Positions 15,539 through 27,700 of a DNA stretch of 57,686 nt are shown here, piece after piece. Both the position numbers and the translations under genes were made by a program. The notes under the pieces are model-generated. The model did no database searches, was not told the DNA's origin, and saw nothing but the letters and a program-made list of their open reading frames with translations. Source of the DNA: a virus. Position 1 is the first letter of the stretch, and every line of letters begins with the position of its first letter. The stretch spans positions 1-57,686 of the IMG/VR virus record IMGVR_UViG_3300042892_002913. One strand, given 5' to 3'.

Positions 15539-15546
15539 TATTTACC
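15539..15546 (-). promoter_or_regulatory. late promoter octamer GGTAAATA
   Basis: Minus strand GGTAAATA lies 18 nt upstream of the start at 15520, in the 28-nt gap after the giant fibre gene. It could restart late transcription there. Confidence 0.45.
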
Positions 15547-15548
15547 GT

Positions 15549-18500
15549 TTAAGTTAAACTGCCAAATGTGCTTGCTTGCCAAGCACCGTCTGTAAAGATT
15601 ATTGTGACCATATCAGTAAAAGGGATTTGAAATGGAACAACAAGTTGATCTGGAAATAGACCTCCGTCCCAACGTGCGTTGGCAACTACTACAGATATAT
15701 TTGCCGCAGTTGAACCGTCCTGTCTTACCAAATACATGATCTGACCTTCTACACCGTCGGCCAGCGTATACTCACCGTCTGTTAGTTTGTTGATAGTTTT
15801 AGTTAGGTCTATAGCAACAAGATCTAGACTGTCTACAGTAATAGTCAAGTCATCAGTAGGTGTAGCACCGCCAATAAGATTACCGGGTATTACGGCGCTG
15901 TCACTGATAATAAAAGTAGCCGGCGACGCATTTGTAATACCAAAAATAGTAATATTATATTCACTGCTAACCTGAACTCCTAGCGTAACATTTTTGCCAT
16001 CAAACCCAACAAGTATGTTGGAATAGTTTCCTGGAGTGAGGTTAGTATTAGTGTAAGCATCCAGGGCAAACCCATTAGGGATACCAGTTGTTGTTGGAGT
16101 AGTCGCAGTGGTATTGCCAGTATAAGCCGTTGTCTGTACAGTATTGTCTGGGAATGTTAACTCGCCATCCTCACCAAATCGCCATCTGCGTAGTGTTGAG
16201 TCTGAAAGATTGACTTCAATGTTGATAGCGTTTTCACTGCGGATATTACCGGTAGAGTTTAATTCTAAATCTCCAGGTAGTGATGTAATACCATCTGAAC
16301 TAAACAACCAATAGTTACCTGTACCGGTAATATCAGTTGCCATTACGATTCCTGGAGGTGCTCCATTGTCGTCAATACTGATCCGAGTATTGTTGCCACC
16401 GATTCGAACAAATGCGTTACTGCCTAAACTACCTTCGCTGTCTATGGTCATACCATTTGGTAATGTTAAGTTACCATCTTCACCAAAACTCCATCTACGT
16501 AGTGTGCTATCACTTAAATTAATCTCAATATCAATATTGCCTTCACTACGGATATTGCCTGGAATGGTTAAGTTACCAGTTGCGTCAAACTCCCAAACAT
16601 TGTTAGTATCATTAGGAGTGGTTATCTGTATCTTACCGTCAGTGGTAGTACGCACATTGTGATCGTCAGTGCCCAGAAAGATACTGGTTTCTGTTAAATC
16701 ACCTGTGGTCAAGTGTAAGTGATGATCACCATATGCGGGTGCGTCTCCGTTTATCAAACCTGATTCAACACCTACATTCGCAGGATCGTAATTATCTTCT
16801 TCAGGTGATACCCGCACAGTAAATTCATAAGCATCACTGTCTACCACAAAACTGATAGATTCCTCTCCACTATTACCCGATCCATTTAGTGCTATTGTGC
16901 CAGAACTTGGGGTTGTTAGGCCAGCACCCTCTGGATAGATCCACCAGTAGAGTGTTTGGTTAGCATAAGTGATTGCGTTGTTAATATAGAAATCAAGACT
17001 ATCGCCGTTGTTAGCAGTGTTATCTTGATAACTTAAGGTTATACCGTTGTCAGTGAAATTATAATTGCTGCCGCCTTTGATCACCAACTTCTGACTGGCC
17101 ACCGTTGGCGTTGCTGGTGTAAGTTGTATAGTGGGATTGCTGGTAACATATCCTTCTGTGATCGTACCGCCTTGTGGCAATGTCACAGTTCCTGTTGTAC
17201 CTAAAACTAATTCGTTACTGCCGTTGATTAATCTGTTGTTGGCAGTGGTTGAGTATAATGTGCCTATCAAGAATCCGCTGACTTCTGTGGTCAGTGTCAC
17301 TGTGCCGGTGGTGATGTTTTCAGCATTGTCTGTGTCGGTCTTGCCTGCGTTGACCACTGTGATATCGCTGGCATCAGCAGACAACACTCCGCTGAATGAG
17401 GCTGCTTTGAAATCCCAGTCGCCAACAGTGAATACATCTCCAGCAGCCGAGACCTGAACCACTGTGGCTTGAGGAAAATCTTCTGGTAAATTACCAAAAC
17501 CGCCGCCAAGTAGCACATACCCGTCTTTGACTGCTATGTTACTACCACCGCCGTCGGCGCCAAAGATGTTACCGGCAAATGACCAACCTGTGGTATTGTC
17601 TATGAGTCTTTGCCATTCTACAGTACCGTCAATGCCATACTTGGCCGCGACCCAAGTGTACTCACTATTGGCATCGTTGCCAGTCATGGCTGACAAGTAC
17701 AGTTTGTCATCAGCACCAACTACCACGCTGACGCCAAATGTATCACAGTCACCTGTTACTCTTCTGCTCCACTGTTTAGCACCCGTGCCGTCCAGTTTCA
17801 GTATGCTTAGGGCACTGGTTGTGTAGCTTTCAAAACTATATTCATAACTGCCAGTTACATAGATGTTACCCGCACTGTCGATGTCAGCATCTGCTCCACG
17901 GCAATCAAAACCCTCATCAAACAGTATGGCCTTTTGCCACTGTATAGATCCTGCGCTGTTGTATTTGACCACAAGCATGTGATTGTCTGTATTATTAGCG
18001 GCCAGTGTGGCTACTTTGACTACCATATCGTCTACACCATCAGCACCGCCAAGTATAGAGCCAAGGATAGTAGCAACTGTGTCATCCACTGTTCTGCCGC
18101 CTGCTGTGTCACTAATGTTGGCAAATGTTGGAACACCTGCCGCAAAACTAACATCAAACCCTAGTGCGCCGGCTAACACTCCTGTTTGATTTATTGTCCA
18201 GTTAGCGTTGCTTACTGGATCTGCGTATAGTGTTTCGGCGGCATCAAGAATACCCAACTGCTCCATGTAACCAATGGCCACCACTTCACCTGTAGGACCC
18301 ACTGCCATACCGTAGGCTTCTTCGTCGGCCTGACCGTCCAGTGCTCTTGACCATATGACTGAGCCGTCTGCGGCATCTACCTTGGTAGTGGCAACATAGT
18401 CATCTGTGCCGTTGTAGGCATATCCAACCATAACCGGGTCACCGTCTGAAGCCACATCCACTACTGAACTTTGACTACTGAATCCAAAGTCATAGATCTT

Positions 18501-21500
18501 GCTCCATAGTACACTGCCATCAGTGCTGTCAATTTTGGTCAAAGTGGCATTGTCCTGTCCTTCAACATCTGTCTCGCCTGCTACATATATCGAGTTGCTG
18601 TCGTTGTCCACTGCCAGCCCCCAACCGTCTGTGTAAAATTCATCGTCAAATCTTGCTGTCCATATCTTGGCGCCAGTTGTGGTGTACTTGCCCACGGAAT
18701 AATAACTACTACCACCACCATCGTCGTTGAAATGATTGAACAAGGCAATCACATTGCCCGCTGAATCGTATTCCACGCTGATTGCTAGTGACACAATGTC
18801 TGTTGGAGCACCGTTTTGCGTTTCAAATGTCTGCACCCAAACATTGGCATCACCTGTAGCACCACCCAATACTGAGTTACCTTCGCTGTCAAGAATGTCA
18901 CCGCCAGTTGGTAGATTTAGATTGCCATCTTCCCCAAATGTCCAGCGTCTTAGAGTAGAGTCACTCAAGTTAATGTCAAGGTTGATGTTGCCTTCGCTCT
19001 TGATGTTTCCTGGAATAGTTAAATCACCAACATTGTCAAACGTCCAAGTAGGATACTCTTCTGGGTCGTCATTGGTGGACCAGCCTGTGTTAATTCTAAC
19101 TTGATCTGCCGCTGAAAGAGAAATATCATTACCATTGGCTTCAATCCAAATATCGTCTGCGGCAGTAAGATTTATGTCAGCATCTTGAGTACCTGTTCTG
19201 GTGGTTTCAAGAGTAAAATCTTTGTTGGCCAAGGTCAGTGTTGTGGTACCTTCTTCCACTTCAACCACAATGTCGCCAATGTCGCCACCTGTTCCCACAA
19301 AGCCAGCAATGTCATTCCAATAGTCAAATTCGCTACTGCTTTGATCGTCTAAAATGGTCCAAGATACAAAGTCGGTGGTACGAGCAATTTGTTCATCGTC
19401 ATTGCCAATGTAGAAATAACCATTGATGTAGTCCATGGCGTCAATGTATGTTCCGTTACTCCAAGTCAGTGTTGCTGTGCCAGTGAACGGTGCTAGTCCA
19501 CTGGTGTCAAATGGTGTGTCTAATATTTGGTCTGTGTATAAAGAATTATCGGCGGACTTCCAGTAAAACGTGCCGTTATAGCCTGAGACTGACGAACCGC
19601 TGATAACGACTTTCTCGCCCGAGGTTCCATTATTCCCACTGCCACTGAATGTTACCTGTGGTGGGCTGGCTTGTGTAATTGCTGAAATAGTACGAGTGTA
19701 TGGTATCGGCGTGACAATCTGCCAGGTTTGCCCGTTGTCATCACTCCACGCCACGTGTCCGTCACCGTCTCCTGCCGCAAGGTATCCATTACCGCCTGCT
19801 GTTTCAACAGTGTCACCCGCGTCAATGCCAAGATCTTGAATATCAGTAGCCCATGGATCAATTGGCCCGGCGAATGTGCCGTTGCGTGGATCGAGGTTGG
19901 TGTTGACACCGGCTATACTGTCTTCACCTTCCATGTACCACGCTGAGCCATTCCATGCTGCCCGGTAAGTTATGTTCATACTAAAACATCTAGCAGAAGT
20001 CACTGTGGCTGTTAGGTCAGTGATGTATACGCCACCGCCGTTGGCATCACCGCTTTCGTTGTCGCCGACGCTGAACATCCAACCCACTCCATTGTAGTCT
20101 ACGTCTGAAAACTCCCAATCGCTGTCCACAGGATCGTTACCAAAAAACTCTACCACTGTTTGATCAACAGTTAGAAAAGCCCAAATTCTACCATCTGTAC
20201 TATAGCCGTATACACCTTGTGTAAAACTTGATCCGGTTGGAGTATAACTACCTACTGCCACAAAGTATCCGCCGGCGTAGTCAATTTGATTCCAGTCAAT
20301 ATCTTGACCACCGATTTCATCGGCAGTGCCACTGCTGCCGCTTACGTATGTTGATGCTTCCAGCCCAGCGAATGTGGTCCAACTCAGTTGATCGCTTTGA
20401 ATCATGGCCACTGTGACACCGTTGGTGGCCACACGACCAATGCCTTGAACTAGATCAACTGCCGTGGTCCAAGTGACACCGTCTGTGGATTTGCTGACTG
20501 TGCCGTCTTCGTTGACTACGACAAAAAAAGTACCTATTGCGCCACTATTCTGTCCAGTGTAGGCTGTGGTCTGTATACTGCCGTCTGGGAATTCTATGCT
20601 ACCGTCGCCCTGAAATTTCCAATCATGGCTAACAGTATCTTCTGTATCTGTGCGATCAAATGATCTAATGGTTAGGCCACTGCGATCTTCATCCTGCCAG
20701 TTTAGTTTAATCTGTGCTCGTTCGTCACTGTCACCTTCACCACTGTAGGCTCGAATAAGTTGTGTGCTATCTTCGTCAACCTCTACATTGATCCAACGCA
20801 TTGAAGTTGTGCCATCGGCACAGTCTTGTACAAATCTACCACCATTTGTACCAGTGACAATATCATCTGGTGCTGTTAGTATACCAGTCTGTCCAAAGTT
20901 CCAAGTATAGCTACTGCTATCTTCACTGTTGACTGTGATGTTGATGTCGTTTTCGCTCTTAATATCACCTGGAATAGTTAAATCACCATCTGTGCCAAAA
21001 CGCCAAACATGACTGTCTCCTGAAGCACCAAATGAAACTGTTTCACCCTCATCAAGAAATCCAGCGGTAATATCTTGAGCAACATGAATTTTCCACCAAT
21101 TACCAGGTTCTTCAACGACGTCTGTGATTGTGGCAGTTATGGGTGTTCCCCATGATGTGGTCACTGTATCACCTACGCTGACAGCGGAGCCCAAGTTAGG
21201 ATAGGTCTCGTGGTCAATAAACACCCGCCACACGCCACCCGGTGGCACAAGTTCATCTACCGTACCAACTTCAATATTCTGTGGGCCAAGGTTTCTATTA
21301 TCTGTGCCAATCTCCACACCAAATTGAGCAGTTGGGTTGAGTTCATATCCAGGCAATTTAACATAGTTGTGGTCATCACCTAGGAACAGGTCACTGGCGG
21401 GTGGATTACTGTTACTACCGTCAAAGGCAATATGGAAGTGTTGTGCTACACCTGGCACTTCCATGTCAGTACCCATGGCCAATGTGCCTCTATTGGTGGA

Positions 21501-23231
21501 CAGTATCAGTCCGTCACCGTTTGTGATAGTGTCTTCGCTAAATGTAAAGTCTCCAGTGTTGGCATTACCGCCACCGCCAGTGTAGGCTGTGGTCTGTGTA
21601 GTACCATCTGGGAATTGTAATCCGCCGTCGCCTTGGAAGGTCCATTCGTGTTCAACTGTATCTTCTGAATCAGTGCGATCATATGATATAATTCTTAGAC
21701 CGCTACGATCACTGTCTTGCCACGCTAGTTGAATTCGACCTCGATTTAGACCTGTTTCCTCATCGGGATTGCCAGTGTAGGCTCTAATGATACTAGCGTC
21801 TTCATTTACAGGCATATTGATCCAACGCACACTGGTATTGGCACCTTCGGTACTGTCTATGTAAATGTGTCCGCCATCGACGCCGCCGACAACAATGTCG
21901 CCAGGAGCGGTTAAATCACCTGTCTGTCCAAAGTTCCAAGTATAGCTACTGCTGTCTTCACTGTTGACTGTGATGTTGATGTCATTGTTACTGGTTAGAC
22001 TATCGCCTGTGCCACCAACGCCTAACACACTTGTGCCTGTGCTGTCTAAAATGTCTCCACCTACTGGCAGTGTTAGATTGCCATCAAGGCCAAATTGCCA
22101 AATAGATTCATTTTCTGTGCCGTAACTTGTGCCGATTTCAACATGCAAATTATCGTTTATCTGTATATATTGCTGACCGTCTTGGCTGGAAATACCGCCG
22201 GTACCGTTGTCGGGTGTCACAAACCAACTGTCGTTGCTGACACCTACGCCGCCTGGATAATTTGATATTTGACCACCGTTAGGGAATGTCAACTCACCAT
22301 CTTCTCCGAACTGCCAACGGTGCAGAGTTGAGTCTGACAGGTTGATGTCAATATTGATATTGCCTTCACTGCGGATATCACCTGGGATAGTTAAATTACC
22401 ATCTGTGCTAAAGATCCAAGAATATTGATTGAAATTTTGTGTGGCTATTTCAACCCCACCAGTGCTTGGCAGTTTTACATAGTTGCTGTCATCACCCAAG
22501 AACAAATCAATGGCCTGCTGGCCGCCTTTCATTATGTGGAAATGACTTTCCCCGCCTGCACACTCTGCTAGGTTGCCCAACAATATTGTGCCACGGGCTG
22601 TGGTTATTGGGACACCAGCGGAAGTATCAGCATCTCCTATGGTAGAACCGTTTGGTAGTGTTAGTTTACCATCTGAGCCAAGACTAACTGTGTTAGCACC
22701 GTTGACTAAGCTGTCAAAGCTGGTTGGTATAGTTGGCTTGCCAGTTAGGTCAGCATAGGCACCTGTAGTAGCCACTGTAGCGAATGTGGGCTTGCCTGTG
22801 ATACTGTTCCAGGCTGCTGTGCCAACATCTGCTATAAACTGCCCTCCCACTAATAGATTACCTTGACTATCTACAGATAATGCTGTGCCACCTAGGAAAA
22901 TTGTGTTATTGCTGACATACAGACTGCGCCAAGGCAATGTTGAACTACCTAGATCGCCACCATTGGCCACACTAGGCAACATATCTCCGCCAACTGTTAA
23001 GTTACTGGTTATGGTGGTTGCTTGATCAATTACAACGGGTGTGCTGTCTGTGGTACTCAGGGTGCTACCAGTGAATTCAAATGCGCCAATATTTAAATTG
23101 ACATCTGCATTTATTCCCAGTGCTGTGTAAAGTTCTGTGAAGTTAGCATTTACTTTTTGAAACGCAGCTCGTAGGCTATCGCCTTTCTTGTCGTTGGCTG
23201 TGGTGCCTACATTAATATTCTGTTTTGCCAT
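15549..23231 (-). CDS. giant tail fibre (2,560 aa) with repeated stalk modules and beta-propeller segments
   Basis: A 2,560-residue fibre. Residues 1-35 carry the shared INVGTTANDKKGDSLRAAF motif. A long stalk contains about six copies of an approximately 50-residue module of the type LTIPGxIxSExxINIxxNxxDSTLxRWxFGExGxLxxP, and three QTTAYTG insertions between blocks. Two middle parts hold WTTAVD…DGRIWAF repeats (BNR or sialidase-like propeller) and TGAKIWTARFDDEF…DGSVLWSKIYD repeats resembling SBBP beta-propeller units. The protein is probably receptor-binding or sugar-binding. The module repeats at DNA level could drive recombination and length variation. Confidence 0.85.
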   Translation of the reverse strand: MAKQNINVGTTANDKKGDSLRAAFQKVNANFTELYTALGINADVNLNIGAFEFTGSTLSTTDSTPVVIDQATTITSNLTVGGDMLPSVANGGDLGSSTLPWRSLYVSNNTIFLGGTALSVDSQGNLLVGGQFIADVGTAAWNSITGKPTFATVATTGAYADLTGKPTIPTSFDSLVNGANTVSLGSDGKLTLPNGSTIGDADTSAGVPITTARGTILLGNLAECAGGESHFHIMKGGQQAIDLFLGDDSNYVKLPSTGGVEIATQNFNQYSWIFSTDGNLTIPGDIRSEGNINIDINLSDSTLHRWQFGEDGELTFPNGGQISNYPGGVGVSNDSWFVTPDNGTGGISSQDGQQYIQINDNLHVEIGTSYGTENESIWQFGLDGNLTLPVGGDILDSTGTSVLGVGGTGDSLTSNNDINITVNSEDSSSYTWNFGQTGDLTAPGDIVVGGVDGGHIYIDSTEGANTSVRWINMPVNEDASIIRAYTGNPDEETGLNRGRIQLAWQDSDRSGLRIISYDRTDSEDTVEHEWTFQGDGGLQFPDGTTQTTAYTGGGGNANTGDFTFSEDTITNGDGLILSTNRGTLAMGTDMEVPGVAQHFHIAFDGSNSNPPASDLFLGDDHNYVKLPGYELNPTAQFGVEIGTDNRNLGPQNIEVGTVDELVPPGGVWRVFIDHETYPNLGSAVSVGDTVTTSWGTPITATITDVVEEPGNWWKIHVAQDITAGFLDEGETVSFGASGDSHVWRFGTDGDLTIPGDIKSENDINITVNSEDSSSYTWNFGQTGILTAPDDIVTGTNGGRFVQDCADGTTSMRWINVEVDEDSTQLIRAYSGEGDSDERAQIKLNWQDEDRSGLTIRSFDRTDTEDTVSHDWKFQGDGSIEFPDGSIQTTAYTGQNSGAIGTFFVVVNEDGTVSKSTDGVTWTTAVDLVQGIGRVATNGVTVAMIQSDQLSWTTFAGLEASTYVSGSSGTADEIGGQDIDWNQIDYAGGYFVAVGSYTPTGSSFTQGVYGYSTDGRIWAFLTVDQTVVEFFGNDPVDSDWEFSDVDYNGVGWMFSVGDNESGDANGGGVYITDLTATVTSARCFSMNITYRAAWNGSAWYMEGEDSIAGVNTNLDPRNGTFAGPIDPWATDIQDLGIDAGDTVETAGGNGYLAAGDGDGHVAWSDDNGQTWQIVTPIPYTRTISAITQASPPQVTFSGSGNNGTSGEKVVISGSSVSGYNGTFYWKSADNSLYTDQILDTPFDTSGLAPFTGTATLTWSNGTYIDAMDYINGYFYIGNDDEQIARTTDFVSWTILDDQSSSEFDYWNDIAGFVGTGGDIGDIVVEVEEGTTTLTLANKDFTLETTRTGTQDADINLTAADDIWIEANGNDISLSAADQVRINTGWSTNDDPEEYPTWTFDNVGDLTIPGNIKSEGNINLDINLSDSTLRRWTFGEDGNLNLPTGGDILDSEGNSVLGGATGDANVWVQTFETQNGAPTDIVSLAISVEYDSAGNVIALFNHFNDDGGGSSYYSVGKYTTTGAKIWTARFDDEFYTDGWGLAVDNDSNSIYVAGETDVEGQDNATLTKIDSTDGSVLWSKIYDFGFSSQSSVVDVASDGDPVMVGYAYNGTDDYVATTKVDAADGSVIWSRALDGQADEEAYGMAVGPTGEVVAIGYMEQLGILDAAETLYADPVSNANWTINQTGVLAGALGFDVSFAAGVPTFANISDTAGGRTVDDTVATILGSILGGADGVDDMVVKVATLAANNTDNHMLVVKYNSAGSIQWQKAILFDEGFDCRGADADIDSAGNIYVTGSYEYSFESYTTSALSILKLDGTGAKQWSRRVTGDCDTFGVSVVVGADDKLYLSAMTGNDANSEYTWVAAKYGIDGTVEWQRLIDNTTGWSFAGNIFGADGGGSNIAVKDGYVLLGGGFGNLPEDFPQATVVQVSAAGDVFTVGDWDFKAASFSGVLSADASDITVVNAGKTDTDNAENITTGTVTLTTEVSGFLIGTLYSTTANNRLINGSNELVLGTTGTVTLPQGGTITEGYVTSNPTIQLTPATPTVASQKLVIKGGSNYNFTDNGITLSYQDNTANNGDSLDFYINNAITYANQTLYWWIYPEGAGLTTPSSGTIALNGSGNSGEESISFVVDSDAYEFTVRVSPEEDNYDPANVGVESGLINGDAPAYGDHHLHLTTGDLTETSIFLGTDDHNVRTTTDGKIQITTPNDTNNVWEFDATGNLTIPGNIRSEGNIDIEINLSDSTLRRWSFGEDGNLTLPNGMTIDSEGSLGSNAFVRIGGNNTRISIDDNGAPPGIVMATDITGTGNYWLFSSDGITSLPGDLELNSTGNIRSENAINIEVNLSDSTLRRWRFGEDGELTFPDNTVQTTAYTGNTTATTPTTTGIPNGFALDAYTNTNLTPGNYSNILVGFDGKNVTLGVQVSSEYNITIFGITNASPATFIISDSAVIPGNLIGGATPTDDLTITVDSLDLVAIDLTKTINKLTDGEYTLADGVEGQIMYLVRQDGSTAANISVVVANARWDGGLFPDQLVVPFQIPFTDMVTIIFTDGAWQASTFGSLT

Positions 23232-23243
23232 TTATCGCTCCAA

Positions 23244-24755
23244 TTATACCAAACCAGCTATTCTTGTTTGGAAGTCAGTAAAGTCTATGCTGACCGCCAC
23301 AATGGCTTGTAATTCTGTTATATTAATAACCCTGCTGCCTTGAACTCTTAATCGTTGTGTAACGTCTAGATCATTTTCTACAGTTACATCCGAACTGAAT
23401 ATTGTTGCAGGAGTTACAGTAATTGCTGATGAATCTGATGAATCAATCAATGATGTAAAAATATTACCGGTAACTGACCCAGTTAAGTTACCAGCAATGT
23501 TTGGTACTGTTAGTGTATTGGTATCTGTTCTGTATGATAGATCAATATCTGCTCTAACAGTTTGACCAGTAGTTCTATTCTCAACAAACGTAGGATAATA
23601 AACAGTTGTCAGTCCGTTGGTATCTGTAATATCTAATGTAGTTGAAACTGTTGCCGAGCTAGAATTACCAGTTACATTACCAGTTAAGTTGCCAAAAAAT
23701 TCTGCGTATACTTTGTTCTCCACAGCATCAACAATCTTTGTTGAGTCGTCGCCAAATATAGATCCTTTTAAGTCACCGACCACGGTACCGATCAACGTGC
23801 CTCTCAGTACGCCATTGGTAGCATCTACCAACATGGTGGAGTCATCTGCAAACACCGAACCTCTGATATCTAAATTGCTGTTTACACTAAATGTCAGTGT
23901 ATCTGTGGCAGTGTCTTTGGTAATTGTTAAACCAGGACCAGATATCAAATTCAATGTATCTGAAATATTGTCAGCTGCCACTGGCTGCAGAGTAGCACCG
24001 TCTACAACAATAAATCTAAATGTTGGACTTGCAGGAGCCAAATTGGTAATGGTTACTATTCCAGTGCCATCACCAGTTACACCAATCTGACTGGCAGTTC
24101 CTACGATCTGCTTGACACCGAGATTGGTCAATGTTATACCGCCAGTTGCAGCACTTACTCCGATGCCACCTGCTGTGCCAGTTAGACTAGTGACTCCCAA
24201 ATTGGTTAGTGTTATACTACCCGTTGCAGCACTCACTGCAATCTGCCCCGCAGTTCCTGTGAGGTCTGTAACACCGCTGTTGGCAATGGTTAATGTGTCA
24301 GTGCCGGCATTTGTGGTCAATGTTATACCAGCATTGCCTGCTGCTACAGTCAATGTGTCTTCAAAACTATCTGCAACAATATTTGATTGACCACTAACTG
24401 TAATTGTTTTGAAATTGGTTTCTGCAGGATTTCTAATTAACTCTCCTGCAACAGTAGTGCCAGCCGGCAAATTCACAACACCAGCTCCGTCAGCGGTTAT
24501 CTGTGCCGAGCCTAGATATAAACTTGATCCAGCTAGATAAAGATCTCTCCACCGAGCTGTTGGACTACCAAGATCGTAGACTTCGCTGGCACTGGGTTTA
24601 ATATCAGTGCTGAGACTGGTAAAGTCTAATACTCCTCCCGGACCTCCTATGCTACCATACAGTTCGTCAAAGTTGGCATTTATTTTTGTAAATGCATCTT
24701 CTACTGTGCTCCATACTATTGGAGGACTGCCTGCGTTTAGTGTTTGTTGTGCCAT
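23244..24755 (-). CDS. tail fibre (503 aa), shared N-terminal motif
   Basis: A 503-residue Thr/Ser/Gly-rich protein starting MAQQTLNAGSPPIVW. The block VEDAFTKINANFDELYGS is the shared fibre motif. The body is strand-rich with triplicated VTSLTGTAGxIxVSxATGxITLTNLG units around residues 140-230 (a short internal repeat). It ends in a helical segment, ITELQAIVAVSIDFTDFQTRI. It overlaps the giant fibre upstream by one base, TAATG. Likely a side fibre or a trimeric spacer between the large fibres. Confidence 0.8.
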   Translation of the reverse strand: MAQQTLNAGSPPIVWSTVEDAFTKINANFDELYGSIGGPGGVLDFTSLSTDIKPSASEVYDLGSPTARWRDLYLAGSSLYLGSAQITADGAGVVNLPAGTTVAGELIRNPAETNFKTITVSGQSNIVADSFEDTLTVAAGNAGITLTTNAGTDTLTIANSGVTDLTGTAGQIAVSAATGSITLTNLGVTSLTGTAGGIGVSAATGGITLTNLGVKQIVGTASQIGVTGDGTGIVTITNLAPASPTFRFIVVDGATLQPVAADNISDTLNLISGPGLTITKDTATDTLTFSVNSNLDIRGSVFADDSTMLVDATNGVLRGTLIGTVVGDLKGSIFGDDSTKIVDAVENKVYAEFFGNLTGNVTGNSSSATVSTTLDITDTNGLTTVYYPTFVENRTTGQTVRADIDLSYRTDTNTLTVPNIAGNLTGSVTGNIFTSLIDSSDSSAITVTPATIFSSDVTVENDLDVTQRLRVQGSRVINITELQAIVAVSIDFTDFQTRIAGLV

Positions 24756-27700
24756 TAGTTTCTTCCCACGGCCACTTCAATAGTGCCAATATGATCTGAA
24801 TTGTAGTTTTCTAGTGCTTTGCCAATCACTGTGCCTGTTCTAGCATCACCGCCTGCACTTACAGCACAGCCTGCAATGTTGCTGGCAATCAGCAGGTCTC
24901 CCTTCTCAATTTTTCCAACTACTCGACAAGGAACTCTACCCTGTAGAGCCACTTGATTTTTAAAGCCCGGACAATCACCATTCATGGAATAGGCAGCATT
25001 ATCGCTTACTACACCAGCCACTCTATGATCACCTTGTCGATTTGCTATTGTAACTTCTTTGTCTCCACCAAATATCAACACAGTGCCCACAGCATACTCC
25101 TTGTCACCTTCGTAGTATTCTGCTAGGTCAGCAGCATAGGTAGCTTGGAATCTACTGCTACCACTCAATGACCAATAGCCCTCTATAGTTCCAGGTGTTG
25201 TCACAGCGCCTGTGCTGATACTGGTACAACTTTTTAATGCTGCTACACTAATACCAGTAGAGTCGAGAGTGGCAAATGTTGTGGCACTGTCTTGACTGCG
25301 GAATACGTGCTGTGTGTTGTTGTAGTAAGTTTTCTTATCGCTAGCTGGTACTGTACCATCACCTATGTAAATACCCACTTGTCCTAGATAACCATAATAC
25401 TGAAGAAATCCACCAGTGCCGCTGGCGCTGCTGTCAATGGATAATATGCTGTCAATTTTAAGCTGAGCAAGATCTACATTACGTGCAGCAAAATCTCCGT
25501 TGCTATCACGTTTAACCAAAGTGCTCACAGTGGCAGCAGAAGCTTCGTCAACAATGCTGTATGCCCAACTTGCACGAACAGTGCCATCGCCGCCTGTGTG
25601 TCGTAGATAACCAGTACTTGTGGCGCTGCCATAGTCCGACAGTCTCAAAGCCAGGCCTTCATCAACCACTGTGGCAAAGCTCACTTCAGCAACATCGGCT
25701 GTTGAAGCTGTACTGTTGCCCAATAGTCTATCTGCTCCCACCTGTGCTAATTTGGTCAATGCTAGACCGTTGTCTTTGATTGTAGCCCAACCGTTGGTTA
25801 GTGTAAATTGAGCACTGTCAAAACTTGATATACCTCGTAGAGCTGCTACAGTTCCACTGATAGCTGATCCTGTAGTTGTATTACTATAGGTAACAACAGT
25901 GGTGTTGCAGGTTGCAACGGTATAAGTTCCGTTGTATCCACTCACAGACAATCCTGTAACTACAATTTTTTGTCCCGCTGTAAACGGAGCACTGGACTGT
26001 GCTACAGGGAATGTTATAGTAGCTGTACTGCCGCTACCAGTTGCAGTCACATTGGTAATACTGGCTGATATAGTAGCATAAGCATCATTCAAACTCAACT
26101 TGGCCTGATCAATGGCCGCAGTGGACATGATATTGGCATCGTCAATGACACCATCACTGATAGTGGTTCTTATGATGTTGGTAGTACTATCACCTAACAA
26201 TATATCAAAAGTAACTTCACCTGTAGGTGTCACATTGATAATTGTATTACCCGTACCATCCAAGGCTAACAATTGACCTGCCTGTGACTGTGAAAAATTA
26301 AATAGGCTGGTTCCGTCGGTATCTTTTAGATTAGTAATTGTAATACTGTCCAGTCTGGCAGCATCACTGGCTAATGTAGGCACCCCAAGATTTTCAATCT
26401 TGTACGAATTCATGTCCATGTCAGCAGGTCCAACCCACGCCAAGTCACCACTAAGAGCCATAAAGCCCACATTGTTTGGCACACGATCGCCTAGGGCAAC
26501 AATGTTGCCATTGAAGTCCAATCCCAATCTACGACCAATGTAGGTTCTAACCGCTGATTCTGTAGGCACCGCGTCAACACGACCTTCGTCCATTGCTGTG
26601 GAGAATTCAGAAATTGTTGTACCACGTTTAAATCCTAGACCGTCTAACTGACTCAGCGCAATTGAAGCTGAGAATGTAACAGTACCAGTACCCTGATCAA
26701 CACGGAAGAACGGACCAACGTTAAAGTTACCAAATTGGTCAGTGGTCACAAAGAATGTACGCCCCGAGCCTCGTTCCTGCATCTGCGCACGTAATACTAG
26801 TTCGCCTGTTTCTGTATCTGCCTGTGTGGCATATGTAGGTACTGAAATAATTGAATTAACGGCAGGTCCATAGATTTCGCTAGGATAGTTGGTATCGGCA
26901 TAACCACCTGTACCAATTTCCAATAGATCATGTGACGTAACACGAGTCAAACTGATTCTAATGGTCAGTGTACCATCGGATAGTGCGCTTGGTCCAGGAA
27001 CCGATCCCTTTAGAGTAGGCGTATCATTGAATCTGACCACACTGCGTGTCAATGCTGGACTGACTGTTAGTAGTGCATAGTCTTGACCAGTGGTAAGACT
27101 GTCTTGATAATTGGTTATTTCATATTCTTGGCCTTCGTGTACAAATCTATAAAATGTACCAGCAGCTATACCAGTCAACAATCTATCACCGTCACTGCCG
27201 CCTAGGTTTCCTATACCAAAGGTAGCATCACCACGTTCGCCTTGAATCAGTTTGTAGGTTACGGCAGTACCGGTTGTGGTGATATCTAACACACTGCCTT
27301 CTAGTTGAAAGGCTATTGTTCCTGTTGTGGCTGCTGTAGAAGACTGCACCACAATGCTGTTGGTAGCTGCAGAAACAGAATAAATCACTGAGTCCGCACC
27401 TAATGCGCCTGTACCACCAGTAGCTATGACACCACCGCTGTCTGTAGCAATGGTTGCGCTGGCAAATGTCACAGTGGTATTGGTACAGGTCACCACGGTT
27501 TGTGCGCCATTGAATGGCACACCACCTACAGCAAATGCGCTCACAGTAATCAACTGGAATGGCAAATATGGAGGAACGTTTTGAGCGGTAAACGTCAATG
27601 TGCAGGTAACACCGTCACCTACTGCGCTAACACCGGTAATATTTGGCTTTGCTACCAAACTTGATCCCAATATAAGATTTTCCAAACAGATGATATTTGA

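Noticed and set aside
15549-23231. Repeats in the fibre genes as a CRISPR array or mobile element
   Set aside because: They are in-frame, degenerate coding modules without equal spacers, terminal repeats or a transposase.
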